Positions 13,148 through 25,353 of a stretch of DNA of 64,000 nt are shown here, piece after piece. A model generated the notes under the pieces. It was not told where the DNA came from. It saw only the letters and a list, made by a program, of their open reading frames with translations, and searched no databases. The position numbers and the translations under genes were made by a program. Location of the stretch: NCBI GenBank assembly GCA_025677815.1, contig JAIXMP010000034.1:1-64000 (forward strand), read 5' to 3'. The number at the start of each line of letters is the position of its first letter. The stretch's first letter is position 1. This stretch comes from Phascolomyces articulosus. Taxonomy: Eukaryota; Mucoromycota; Mucoromycetes; Mucorales; Lichtheimiaceae.

Positions 13148-14171
13148 CCTTACTATAGTTCTCATATCGAGCGTATTCTCTCTCTTCACTGTGTATTTAC
13201 GCTGTAAGAAGAAATCTCTATGCAAAACCCTATCAATATTTCGTTTATTCACAAATTTATGAATAAAAATCTTTATGCAAGTATAAAGAGGTCTTAATTT
13301 TGTAAAGAAATTTTGGATTGATATAGCTCAAATGGAGTAGTTTTTCGATAGAGTGATTGGTAGATAGGGAAGATGATGATTGTCCTGTTTTATTTTTTTC
13401 TTTTCTTTTCTGCCATATACTATGTAATGAAACGAAAAACTAAAGGTTATTAGTAATACTAATCTATAATTTTTAGTGGTTCACACATTGTTTAAGTCAG
13501 AATTGGCAATGATCTTACATTTTGAACAAATGTATTCTCTTTCACATCTTTTATTTATATATTTACTGGCATAGTTACATTGTTAAGGGCATTAGTTGCC
13601 ATTAAGCGTACTATATTAAAAAGGTGGAAAATGATAATAGCATTCGATCATGATTGTAAAACATTTTAGTATATTCAATACAGAAAATAGCTAATAGTTA
13701 AGTACGTATGTTGTAACCTATCCAGTACTGATATGGTGAAAAAAATTCTGAAATAAAACTTATGGATGTGTATCTATGCTTTCAATAAAAATAAATAATA
13801 GACTAAAGCATATGTTGTTCATTGATAGTGGAGCGATCAATGTTTTAGTATCAATTTTTAATGGCATGATATAGAGTATTCATTCAAGGATAATACTGTG
13901 CCAACAAATAATAGATGTTTTTACCAGTAATATATGATACGTACAACCATTTAGAGGATGTAAAAAAGTATTACAAGGCTATTAAACTCTCTCCCTCTTG
14001 TTATAGTTTTTGAGTATTTGCATAACACGGGGATTTCATTGGCTGATATATTTGTTATCATATCCCAAACAGCGGTTTCACACTCTCTTTTTGTCATTTT
14101 TTTTTCTGTTTCCTTCTCTCCCATATTTTTTTTTTCTTTTTTTGCTTCTTTTTAAATTATATATTGAAACT
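13148..14171. other. Intergenic between transketolase and calcineurin A
   Basis: About 1 kb of AT-rich sequence holds the transketolase 3' UTR and the calcineurin promoter. A strong pyrimidine tract lies at 14080-14155, just before the calcineurin start. I see no gene. Confidence 0.5.
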
Positions 14172-15979
14172 ATGGATGATGTAAAAATGAAAGAAAAACC
14201 GGATTTTTCCATATATCATATGGATGATGGAACAGTCGTGAGCACTAAAGAACGAATTTATACACGTAATAAAGGAATGAAGAGTATTTGGGGGGCAGTC
14301 ATGTATAGAAAATAGTATACTAAATAAATCAATACAATTATTACGTACGTAGAGGTGGACCCACCCGCTGTTAAATTTCCAAGCGATGATGAATTATGGT
14401 CCAAAGAGCATCCAGGTTATCCCAACTTGGAATTTTTAAAACAACATTTTTATCACGAAGGTAGACTGCATGAAAGCCAAGCATTACAAATCATCAACTC
14501 CGCCAAAATGATTTTACAAAGTGAACCTACTTTGGTGCGTGTACCAGCGCCTATCACTATTTGTGGCGATATTCATGGTCAATTCTATGACTTGCTCAAA
14601 CTTTTCGAAGTAGGTGGTGATCCAGCGATAACACGTTATTTATTTTTGGGAGACTATGTCGATCGTGGTTATTTTTCCATTGAAGTCTTGCTTTACATGT
14701 TGTCCTTTAAGCTATGGTATCCAACGACGTTTTCATTATTGCGTGGGAATCACGAATGTCGCCATTTAACTGAATATTTTACTTTTAAAATGGAATGCAA
14801 ACACAAGTATTCAGAACAAGTTTATAATGCTGCTATGGATTGTTGTGATTGTTTACCTTTGGCAGCAGTCGTGAATGATCAATTTTTATGTATGCACGGT
14901 GGTATTTCTCCTGCATTGAAAACACTCAAGGATATTGAAGAATTGGATCGTTTTCGTGAAACTCCCACCAGTGGATTGATGTGCGATTTACTATGGGCAG
15001 ATCCTTTTGAAGATTTCGATGCAGAACATCATCCAAAATTTGATCATAATCATGTGCGTGGATGTTCTTATTTTTTCAGTTATAAGGCGGCTTGTCAGTT
15101 TTTGGACAAGAATCATTTATTATCCATTATTCGTGCACATGAAGCACAAGCCAATGGATATCGCATGTACCGCAAGAGTAAAAGCACCGGATTTCCTGCA
15201 TTGATGACCATCTTTTCAGCACCTAATTATATTGACGTATATAATAACAAGGCAGCTGTCTTGAGATATGATAAAAATGTGTTGAATATCAGACAGTTCA
15301 ATTCAAGTCCACATCCTTATTGGTTACCAAACTTCATGAATGTGTTTGACTGGAGCTTACCGTTTGTGGGTGAAAAGATTACTTCCATGTTATTGGCTAT
15401 CTTGAATATTTGTACTCAAGAAGAATTACAAGCGGATAATCAACAGCAACAAAAGGAAGGATCTACTATCGAACCAGCTGCTTCGTCAGCCATGTATCGA
15501 CGTACATCACCTGATTTTGAACAACATCGTCGTCATATCATTCAAAACAAAATCAGAGCCATTGGTCGAATTTCTAGAGCTTATTCAGTATTACGGGAAC
15601 ATTCTGAGATGGTCACTGAACTCAAGAATTTATCGGGTACGGGTAAATTACCTACTGGTACTTTGATGCTTGGATCAGAAGGCATCCGTGATGGTATATA
15701 CTATTCTTTTTTTTTTCTTTTATGTCTTAATCCAAAAACAAATTATTATTGAACTTCAAAATTTTTTTTAAAAAATTTATAGCTATAAGTACATTTGAGG
15801 AAGCTAAACAAACAGATATTGAAAATGAGCGATTGCCACCAAAAATACGATCCAGTGGACCTAGTCCTACAAGTAAAAAGATTGAAAAAGTGATAATGGA
15901 ACAAGAAGATCATGAACCTTCCGTATCCCCACCTAAAGATGCAAGGCCACAAAGAAAAGACAAAGCTCCTCCTCTTTAA
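14172..15979 (+). CDS. cnaA: Calcineurin catalytic subunit A
   Basis: Exons 14172-14265, 14353-15693 and 15783-15979 join in phase to 543 aa. The first exon ends STKERIYT and continues into [15 protein letters not shown], the usual calcineurin start; translating straight through hits a stop, so the 87 nt intron is needed. The metallophosphatase motifs GDIHGQ, GDYVDRG and RGNHE are intact. The B-subunit helix, a calmodulin-binding segment ([18 protein letters not shown]) and the autoinhibitory [16 protein letters not shown] follow in order. The protein is the Ca2+/calmodulin-dependent Ser/Thr phosphatase that FK506 and cyclosporin inhibit with their immunophilins, and in Mucorales it controls the switch between yeast and hyphal growth (family knowledge). 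Confidence 0.95.
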
Positions 15980-16038
15980 TTTTTTTTTTATCAAATAAAC
16001 ACAAATTTGTACATTTCTTTTTTTTTTTATTGAACTTT

Positions 16039-16088
16039 ATATATATCTATATCTCTATATATATAGAGAGATAGATATATATAGATAT
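16039..16088. terminator. Imperfect inverted repeat between convergent genes
   Basis: About 50 bp of TATAT/CTCT/GAGA sequence is centred on the 16 bp palindrome CTCTATATATATAGAG and could fold into a long AT-rich hairpin. It lies between the calcineurin stop (15979) and the EAF1 stop (16156). A shared 3'-end role is inference only. Confidence 0.4.
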
Positions 16089-16155
16089 TATTATTATTAT
16101 TGTTATTATTTTATGCATCGAACGGTAAGAGGAGGAAAGTATATGACAAAGTTTT

Positions 16156-19100
16156 TTACGAAGTAGGTGGTTGTGGTGGATTAGATGAATTAGGATCAGT
16201 AGCTTGTTGTTTCTGTGCTTGTTGTTGCTGTTGTTGTTGTTGCATCTGTTGTAATTGAAGTAATTGTTGTACTTGGGCAGCTTGGAATCGTTGTTGTAAT
16301 TGTTGTTGTTGGGCAGCAAGTATCGCAGCAGCAGAAATTCCATTGACATTGTTACCCCCAGAAACAGACATTGCAGCAGCAGCTAATTGTTGTGGAGAAG
16401 GCATTTCACGTTGCCCAGTACCTATGATCGGTTGTTGTGCTGGTGTGGCATTAGTGTTAGGTACCAATGTTGGTGTATTGGGTTGCTGTACATGATTTGG
16501 AGACCCAGATGTTCCAGGTGTAGCCTGTTGTTGTTGCTGCTGAGCTACTTGTTGAGCCCTTAACTGTAACTGTGCAACATAACGTTGTAATTGAAGCTGT
16601 TGAGCTGGAGTTAACTGTTGTATTGGAAATTGTTGCATAGGATAACCCATTTGCATAAGTCGAGCAGCAAAAGCAAGTGGATTAGCAGCAGCAGCAGCAG
16701 TGGCAGCAGCATGTGCTTGTGGAGAATTAACAGATGCCTGTTGTTGTTGTGGCGATGGTGTAGGTTGTTGTGATTGTGGCGGAGGTGGAGGGGTTGGTTG
16801 TGGAGGTTGATTTATAGATGGAGATTCAGAGTTATTTGAAGTTGCATTGGGATGTGATGCAGGCGATTGTATTGGTGTCCTTTGAGCTTGAGCCTGTGCT
16901 TGAGCTTGAGCCTGAGCCTGAGCTTGAGCCTGAGCCTGAGCCTGAGCAACTGCAGCAAGTGCCATTTGTTGCTGTCGTAGTAATTGCAACTGTGCAGGTG
17001 GGTATCTATTTATTTGAGCCTGTTGTTGTTGCTGTTGTTGTGGCTGCTGTTGTTGCTGTTGAGGAGAAGGAGTTACACTAGATGCTGCATTTGTTGTAAT
17101 TGAAGGTGGTCTTTGTTGCTGCTGTTGTGGCTGTTGTACACGACCAGTTGTTGCATTTATACCTTGTACATGTGGAGCACGATGCTGTTGTTGTTGTTGT
17201 TGAGGTGGTAGCTGTTGCTGTGGTTGTTGTTGCGGTGGTTGTGCTCCAACATGGACTGGTTGTGGAGGTCGTGGTAATCCTTGGAAATTCTGCATCCCTA
17301 ATCCATAAGCAGCAGAAAGATGTCGTTGTTCCAGAATCATTTGAGCCATTTGTCGATCCCGTTGTGCTTTGTGCATACTCATTTCCATGGCTGTTGGAAG
17401 TCGTTGACCATTAGCATTCATACCATGGGTTTCAATGGTAGTCCGTGGTAATGGAGCCGACGTGGCAGCAGCTGCATTTCGTTGTGTTTCTTCTCGTTTC
17501 TTTTGACTACGCTTGATCGCTTCAAACACATTGTATTGTCGTTGACGACGTTTGGCAGAATCAAATTTAAGAAAAGAGGAAGAAGCATGTTTGCGAGCAG
17601 CCGATTGTTCCTTTTTCAGTTTGGCCATATGCATTTGTGATATTTGTCCAGATAATGTGGTCAAATTGTTTGTTTTCCATCTTTCATGACATTCCCATGC
17701 AGACCTGTTAGAACCAGCTCGAGATGAATTGAAGGCATCGCTAATTAATTCCCAGTTAAATCCAAATTGAATAATTAATGTAATTAAACATAAATCATCC
17801 TCATCAGACCATGTCGTTGCTGTATTTGTACGTGGTGTTGAAGGTGCTCGTGGAACGCGTGGTTGAGGTGGCGGTATATCTCGGATTTTACGAGGCGCAA
17901 ATAAGGGTGAAATGAGAGGTGTGGAATCATATCGATCGGAACGTGGTAAAGCTGTTGGCATTTTTATAGCATCTGGAGGTGGCATGGGTATTTGTTCACC
18001 ATCAATGGTACGTTTGCGACTTAACTGCATCGGTGGATTCTTGAGTTGAACACGTGTGGAGGTTAATTTCGAGATGGGTGTAATTCGACCATATTCAATT
18101 TCATTGAAATAAGGATCATCTTCTTTTGGATTAGGTGGCTCATAGGTGAGTAAATCAGGGAACAATCGATGAATATCAAAAGCACCCATATCTTCAACAG
18201 AAAGTGTAAATACAGGAATATTGAGATCCAAATCGAGAATCGCTGAACGATATGCTTGTATCACTGCAGATGATAAATCTGCAGGTGCCTGTTCTGTTTC
18301 TTCTATTTGCATTTGCGTTGATACATCGTCTTCCATGGATTGTTGTTGTGGAGGTGTTGGTAGTGGATGGGTGTGTAATAGCTGTTGTTTGTCAAGAATC
18401 GTATCATCAGGTGCCGGTGATAATGGATCCTCCTCGAGATGATCAGATTGAGGCGAGTGAATATGTTCGTGTTCATGTGCTTCGCTATTATTGTTATTAT
18501 CATGATTCACAGGGGATGGTGGTATTCGAGTTTTAACACATACAGTCGATTTGTCTTCAACAAAATGCCATTCCATCACAGCTTGTGAAATTGTATAAGC
18601 CATTGCAATTTTCCACTTGCGCTCTTGTCGAAAATCTGTTCGCATCCACTTCATTTCATCCAACATGATATCCCAATGCGTTTTTGATCGTGGAGGTGCT
18701 TTATATCGTTTTAATTGTTTCATGCTCCATAAATTCTTTTTTTTCATCTCTTCTATTCCTTGGATTGTTTTAATTGATTTGAATTCATCCCATGCAAGCT
18801 ATATTATAATGATGTTTTATAATGATAAGTTTTTATTCATAAACAATCATTTTAATCTGTTGTCATACCTTCCATTCATGCGTGGTAACGGATTTTCGTG
18901 CAGTTTGTACTACTTTATATAGGGGTTGTGCCTTTGCTTTTAATTGCCATGCAAATAAATCAAAACGTGGTTCTTTCTCAGAGTATACATCATGTAGTTT
19001 GACACCGTTGTATGTCTGAGGTGGATAATATTTCGAATCTCCTCGTCGTGTTAATGCCAATGCTGCACGTTGTTGTTGAATAGGTCGTCGTACAAGAGAG

Positions 19101-19519
19101 GATGGTGATGAAGAGTGTTGAAGATGAGGTTGTGAATGCTTTAGTTCATGGTGACGTTTTTCTTTACGATAATCGACATTGTGCTGCTTCATCATCAACA
19201 AAAATTAATCTCTAGAATAAAACAGTCTATCAAAAAAAAAAAAATAGAAATAAAAAGCTTACATCTAATCCAGATAAAATTTCACCCACACTTTTATGTC
19301 GAATAGCACCACTTACACCACGCGTTACCATTCGTTCAAGTGGTGGAACGACGCGACGTTGTTGTTGTTGTTGTTGCTGAGAAGTAGAGGGAGATGCTCT
19401 TTTTGTTGTAGTTGACTCATTATCGCTACTTGGTAAAATATTTTCTGATGGTGATGAAGGTTCTAGTTTTGCCAACCTATAAAATTTCATAATATGGTAT
19501 GAATAATATATATTTGTGA

Positions 19520-19551
<32 letters not shown>

Positions 19552-20037
19552 AAACATACTGTAATTTATGTTGGTCAATATATGCATTTAACTTTTCTTG
19601 ATCAACGGGATCACTTGCAGTTTCCATAAATTTTAAGAATTGATCTTGATCGGTTTGATCTTGTTGTAAAAGGTATAATTCCCGAATCAATTGTTCATGG
19701 TGTTGTACTAATGATCTATTATTATTCATAATAACACTGTCAATAATGTATCCTAGATTAGTGTGTAAAATGGTCATTGAACAATGAAAAAAATGAATTT
19801 ACTCTAATTGTTGTTGTTTATCGTGTTCTGCGTTTTGTCGTGAATGAGTCATGTCGTTATTGTTATTGTTGTTGTTACTATTGGTATTACTGTTATTTTT
19901 ATTATGTTCCTATAGTGATTTTATACCAATAATTATTAATAATAATATCTAATATTAGAAAAAGAAAGGAAAAGGAAAAAAAAATAACGTACATGAAAAG
20001 TTAAAGAATGTATATCAGATGAAATATCTGCAGCCAT
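16156..20037 (-). CDS. EAF1: EAF1/VID21-like NuA4 scaffold (HSA and SANT domains)
   Basis: Six exons (20037-19993, 19909-19803, 19715-19560, 19476-19263, 19183-18869, 18798-16156) give 1159 aa in phase. The exon 5 acceptor is the least sure: a nearer AG would read into a stop, so I chose GCAG at 19184. An HSA domain at about 280-360 includes HWDIMLDEMKWMRTDFRQE. A SANT/Myb-like domain near 580-640 includes TWSDEDDLCLITLIIQFG and WECHERW. After it comes about 500 aa of Gln-rich sequence with long Q runs and an Ala-Gln repeat. This order matches yeast Eaf1/Vid21, the assembly platform of the NuA4 histone acetyltransferase, and the N-terminal half of p400. Confidence 0.85.
16881..16948 (-). repeat. 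Ala-Gln coding repeat in EAF1
   Basis: On the minus strand a 6 bp unit (GCTCAG/GCTCAA with variants) is repeated about ten times and encodes alternating Ala-Gln. It lies in the Gln-rich tail and is likely to vary in length between strains. Confidence 0.75.
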
Positions 20038-22221
20038 TATTTTTTTTCTTCTACTTCCTTGTTTGTTGGCTGATCCTAATAACGCATAAAAAAAAGAGAC
20101 TCAGCGACCATATATATTTTCAAAAAAAAAAAAGTTTTTTAGGTTGTAATGTGGTATATGTATAGAAAAAAAAAAATAGGAATTGGTTTTTCTTTTTTCC
20201 CCCCTTTTCCTTTTAATTGTATTCCTCTTATTTAATTCTTTTTTTAATTCGCGTATTAACCCACATTAAAAATGTATTTTTTTTAAACATAACTTTCTTC
20301 CACTCCCAAAAGATCTTTTTTTTTTTTTAAATGTTAACAAAAAAAAAAGACCATTATAAATCAGGTTAAATATATTTAAAGATCAAAAAAAAAAAGTTGG
20401 AGGATATTTTACCTAGTATTTATAATATAATATTATATAATATGAAGAATATGAAGGAGAAGGAGAAGAAGAAGAGGTATTCTATATATGTGTTGTTATT
20501 CTTTATATTTGACATACACTAAACAACAACACATATATACAGGGAAGATGGAAAAGAAAAGAATGAAAAAAAATGTATCACCTTACAGAGACTCATACTA
20601 GCAAAGCGGAGTGTATTTACATATAAGGAAAGGGCTTCTTCTATATGCATTTTACTTAGTTATGTTGTTCAAATAATATATCTAAATATACGACTCTATT
20701 GTTTTTGCATGACTACATTATTGTGGTCAATTTACAGGATTGTTTTCACTTTTTATAGAAGAATACTATATTCAACATAATTTAATTGTTCATAGCCAAG
20801 CCCAAGCATCTGAATAAAAAAATATGAGAAGTGCCACCATATCACACTATATACAACAATTCAAATAAACTCATTTCTTATTAAGTCTTTCCGAATAAGT
20901 ATGTTTCTTTTTTACGTATCATCACCCAATAGGAATACTGGTCATCTTATTTATCACACTTTATTTTTTAAAGATCTACTATTCCTTTATTATATATAGT
21001 GATCTATGTTGTCACAACAGATAATAACATTCATTGCTATAGTATATATTTTATCTATACTTTTCATATAACGAGGGCGAAGAAACAAATACGAAATCTA
21101 GAACTCTTTATGAATTACCAACAAGTACTAATATATCTTTTTTCTATCCAGTTTTGAATAACTGATGGCTTGGTAAACTCATTTCTTGTGTTACTTTTAT
21201 CACAAAAAGTGAATAGCAATGCATCCTACCTATTTTTTTTTATTGTGTTACCAACGTAACTGAAATGAGAATAGATACTTTATTGTAATTCATATAAAAC
21301 AATTAAACATCATTAATTATTATTATTAATTGACCATTATAGTTTTAATATCCAATAGTTAATATATACTATACCAGCCACTCATTGTGTTTATATATAT
21401 ATATATATATATATAATATCCAGTAATAATCGTTGTATTTGTTGTTAAGTGAAAAATGGCTGGTATAGATACATTGTTGACATGGGCAGTCACCTGTTAT
21501 ATATTTTTTTTAGGCAAAATAAATGTCTACGTGATTCGATACTTACCCTTTTCTTCCAAGAAGTTTTTGTTATGAAATATTGACTGGTTCATGTTCGTTT
21601 TTTTTTATAAATATAATTCCCTTTTACTTATTATTACTCGCACTTTTTTATCCGTCTTTCCGATTTCCCGTTTCAAAAAAAGAATATATACACTCTATAC
21701 TGATAACTGGGATGAAAAGTCTTTGTCATGATATTATTATTGAATACCTAATTCATTTCAATATTTTTTTTTTATGTTTCGTTCTAGTATAAATGATATT
21801 TCAAGCAATATATACTAATGCTCTCGTACTAATTGTAATTATACCAAATGTTTCATATTTAGTATACTTATCCACTTATTAGAAGATTATCAACGTCTCC
21901 TATCTATATCAAGGAGTTTCATTTCATCATCATTTTTTCCTTCGGATAGACTCTTATAGAATCCCGATGCTTACTATGATATAAAGTTCATACTCAACAT
22001 TAAACAAACAAAAAAAAACACCGATCCATTAAATACTACTAGTTATTCCTTTAAGGAAGATGGATTAATAATAAGAATACTGGTACATTTTGTTCATAAA
22101 TTACAAAAGAAATAAAATAAAGAATGAGGGTATCCATTGGTATGTTCTATATAATGTTAAATTATTATTTTTTTTTTTGGAAGGGAAGTAGTGGAGGGTA
22201 AAAAAACTCTTTCTTTTTTTC
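20038..22221. other. Intergenic, EAF1 promoter side
   Basis: About 2.2 kb of AT-rich DNA holds many A and T homopolymers and a (TA) run near 21392-21415. It contains the EAF1 promoter and the LtrA 3' flank. No ORF here resembles a gene. Confidence 0.5.
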
Positions 22222-25200
22222 TTAGTCCAAGAGATCCATGGCACCTATTATAAAATATAGAATAATTTAGACCAACAATTTCGACTGCGAAAAAAATATA
22301 TCAAAACACTTTTTTTTTACCTTGGAAAATAAGACATCCGACCATGATACCTAACATGGCCAATCCATTCAAGGTATCGTAAGATGTGGTTGTCAAAGCA
22401 AAAAATACAATAGCATTTATAATACGAACTGTGCAAATAATACTAGCCCATTTGGCTATATAAATATAAAAAAAGTAGGAAATTTGTTAATAGGATGTTC
22501 TTTAAATCACTCCCTTTAATAAAAATTTTCTATTTTACCTGAAGCAACGGGTGTATTGATAATTTTAATAAGTGCATTAATCACTAAAATAAGGCCACCA
22601 GCAACCCAAAATGATTTATAAACATAAGTTGGATCAATATGACTGGCTGCTTCATCACCTGCAAGGGCAGAAGATTCTTCTCCTTCTGGAACAGCAGCAG
22701 CTACAGCCATACGTGTCCATGATGAAACTAAATGAGCAGCAGTTGCTTCCAAGTTCTTGGGACCTCCTTCTGCATAAATACTGATAGTATCACTTAAAGC
22801 AATACCAAAAGCTACTTGACATAAATGAAGTGGGAAATGAAGGTACATCCAGAGTTGACTCAATTTGACTTCACCTGCTAACACTTCTTTGCTGAAATCA
22901 TCAAAATACATGAAAAAAAATAAAAAGATAATCACTACACCAAACATATTGGCCACACTAAGATAATGAAATAAAAAAAAATCGTATAAATGGTGATGAG
23001 TTTGTTGATATGAAAAGAGTAATCTTATACATTAGCTATTTGGGAAAATAGATATTCATTGAAATAAGAAAAAAAAACTTACACAACGCGTACTTCAGTA
23101 CCGGATTCCATGACAGCACGAATAAAACCCATACAGTTTTCACCCAAGACAATCAAAGTAAACAAAGCAAAACGTTCTCCCAAATGACTGGCGGCTAACG
23201 AGACTTGTTTATGACTCTTCAAATAAATATGAACGACCACTTCCAAAAAGATGGAAACATACCATAATGCAAAACGAGAAGTACGGTCATCAGTAAAGAG
23301 AAGGGAAATACCCCATAAAATCAAAGCAACGGCATGAACAATTACATAACCAAGCAAAGGTCTTTTAGCAAATGAACCTGACATAAAAGCGGCCCAAAAG
23401 ACGACACAGTATTGAATCAGTAGTACAGCCTTCATCACTATACATATTCATATAGTAGAGTGTATATATAAAAAAAAATTCATAACACGAGAATTTTAAG
23501 TGAGTTCGTTAGAAAAATAAGAAAAAAAAGAAAAAAAAGAAAAAATTAAATGGATGCGTTATTTTTTACCAAATAGGTAAAATGTAGAATGAGTTAAAAT
23601 AAGGTAATATTGTGTTACCTAGCACTATCCCAATCTCCAAAAAAAAAAAAATAAAGAAAAAAAAAAATAGAATCAACACAAACTTACCCATATAACCAAT
23701 AATAAATCCATGTGAATTCTCCCAAAAGCTTGCACTTGCACCAGCCATACCAACAAGACCACATAATTCAATAATCTTATAGATATGATGCATCACATCC
23801 CCTGTTTCATAACGAGATGTATAAAGAGCACCAGCACACCATGTCCACCAGACAACAACGAACCAAGAAGCATAAATACCCAATTGTTCAGAATCAGCAA
23901 TATGATGTTCATGAGTAAATGTGGCTAAAAATCCAACATAAAACACATCACCAAAAAGTTCAAGCCACGTAGCAGATGTTTCTTCACCAATCTCATCAGA
24001 AAGATCTGGATCAGGAAGTAAAAAGATGGGACGACGACTGAGACCTTCTTCTTCATGATGTTCAGGCCAAATACGTTTTACTTCAATAAATACATTGTCA
24101 TTTAATTCAATAATCATATCATCGCCATTCATGGTAGCCACAGGTTTGGAGGTGAGTTGTATACCATCCTCTTGTTTTTCGGATTTTTTGTTTGGTTTTT
24201 TGGTAGCTGTTTGTTTTTTCTCCTTTTCATTCTCTTCTTCATCTTCACTAGATGAGGAACTACTGCTACTACTGTTGTCATCACCATCATCGGAAGACGA
24301 TTTTTCTTTTTTTTTTTTAAAAAAAATAATAATAATAATAAATTAGTAAAAAATAATAATAATAATTACATAGAACAAAGAATATAGACTTACTCTTTAG
24401 ATTCACGGTCTTATGGATCTTTAATGAATAATCACGGCCACTTTTATGGAAAAACTCAATCAATCCATCTGTATCATGGACTTGATACAGTTTCAAGATT
24501 TCTTCGTCCGTTAATTCAAGCTAAGATATTAAATATATTTAGTATATAGTAACGTACATTACATTCATATTTACTAGATAGATGAAGATATTAGTTACCG
24601 GTTCTTTCAGGTGATCCACTATACTTTTAGTGATACGAACTTGCTGGTCACCGCCCATAAGGTGCCGTAAATGGATCACTGCCACATTTTTTTTTAGAGT
24701 TAGAATAAATCTTGGCACATCTCTATATACTCTCAATAAGAGTTCTTATATATATATATATATATATATATAATAACTTACTGGTTTTAACAAAAGGTTT
24801 TCTAATAAATTATTTTATAATTAAATTATTATTATTCATTTTGTCACGTACGATACAATCAGTACAGATACATCAAATTTAAACTTTTTTTTATCGTCAT
24901 GATAACAAAAAAAAATAGTTACTTACAATGCTTCGATCGATGGTTCAGGCACAATAGGCGAGTCACTTGCTTTTTCAAGATCATTTGGATGTTGCTCTTC
25001 CCATATTTTTTTTCTTCTTGATATTCATGAAGACGTTGACGATGTAATTCAAATTCTTTGATAGGATGTAACATGACATCACCAAATGTTTCATGACCAT
25101 GACGACGATGAGGTTGAGAAGTCATTGAAGTAGGTCTTCGATGAATAGAGGAAGGTTGTTGAGAAAATGAGGATCGAGATGAATGTCGACTAATAACACT

Positions 25201-25353
25201 ATGACGTACTTCAACAAATTCTTCAACATCTCCTTCAGCATTGGTTTCCGTATCACTTTGTCGCATGGATGGACGACTACTGTTGGATCGACGACGCGTA
25301 TGATGTTGTTGTCTTCCAATGGTCAATCCTCGACCAAAGCCTTGTGATGCCAT
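22222..25353 (-). CDS. LtrA-family multi-pass membrane protein, frame broken in exon 1
   Basis: Nine exons fit: 25353-24927, 24801-24782, 24678-24599, 24520-24394, 24305-23688, 23437-23083, 22957-22539, 22455-22321 and 22244-22222. The core matches the bacterial low-temperature-requirement A family, with TWLELFGDVFYVGFLATFTH, SRYETGDVMHHIYK and several hydrophobic helices down to the end GAMDLLD. The first exon encodes a basic, Ser/Arg-rich cytosolic region. It is one nucleotide short in a run of eight A (minus strand, near 25005): before the run frame 1 is open, and after it frame 2 reads IWEEQHPNDLE...PEPSIEAL, which fits the 20 nt second exon. Skipping exon 2 also restores a frame. Function in fungi is unknown. 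Confidence 0.75.

Noticed and set aside
12698..13252. Minus-strand ORF of 184 aa
   Set aside because: It is antisense to the conserved last exon of transketolase and has no recognisable domain.
16818..17414. Plus-strand ORFs of Val/Glu-rich sequence
   Set aside because: They are antisense readings of the Gln codon runs in EAF1.
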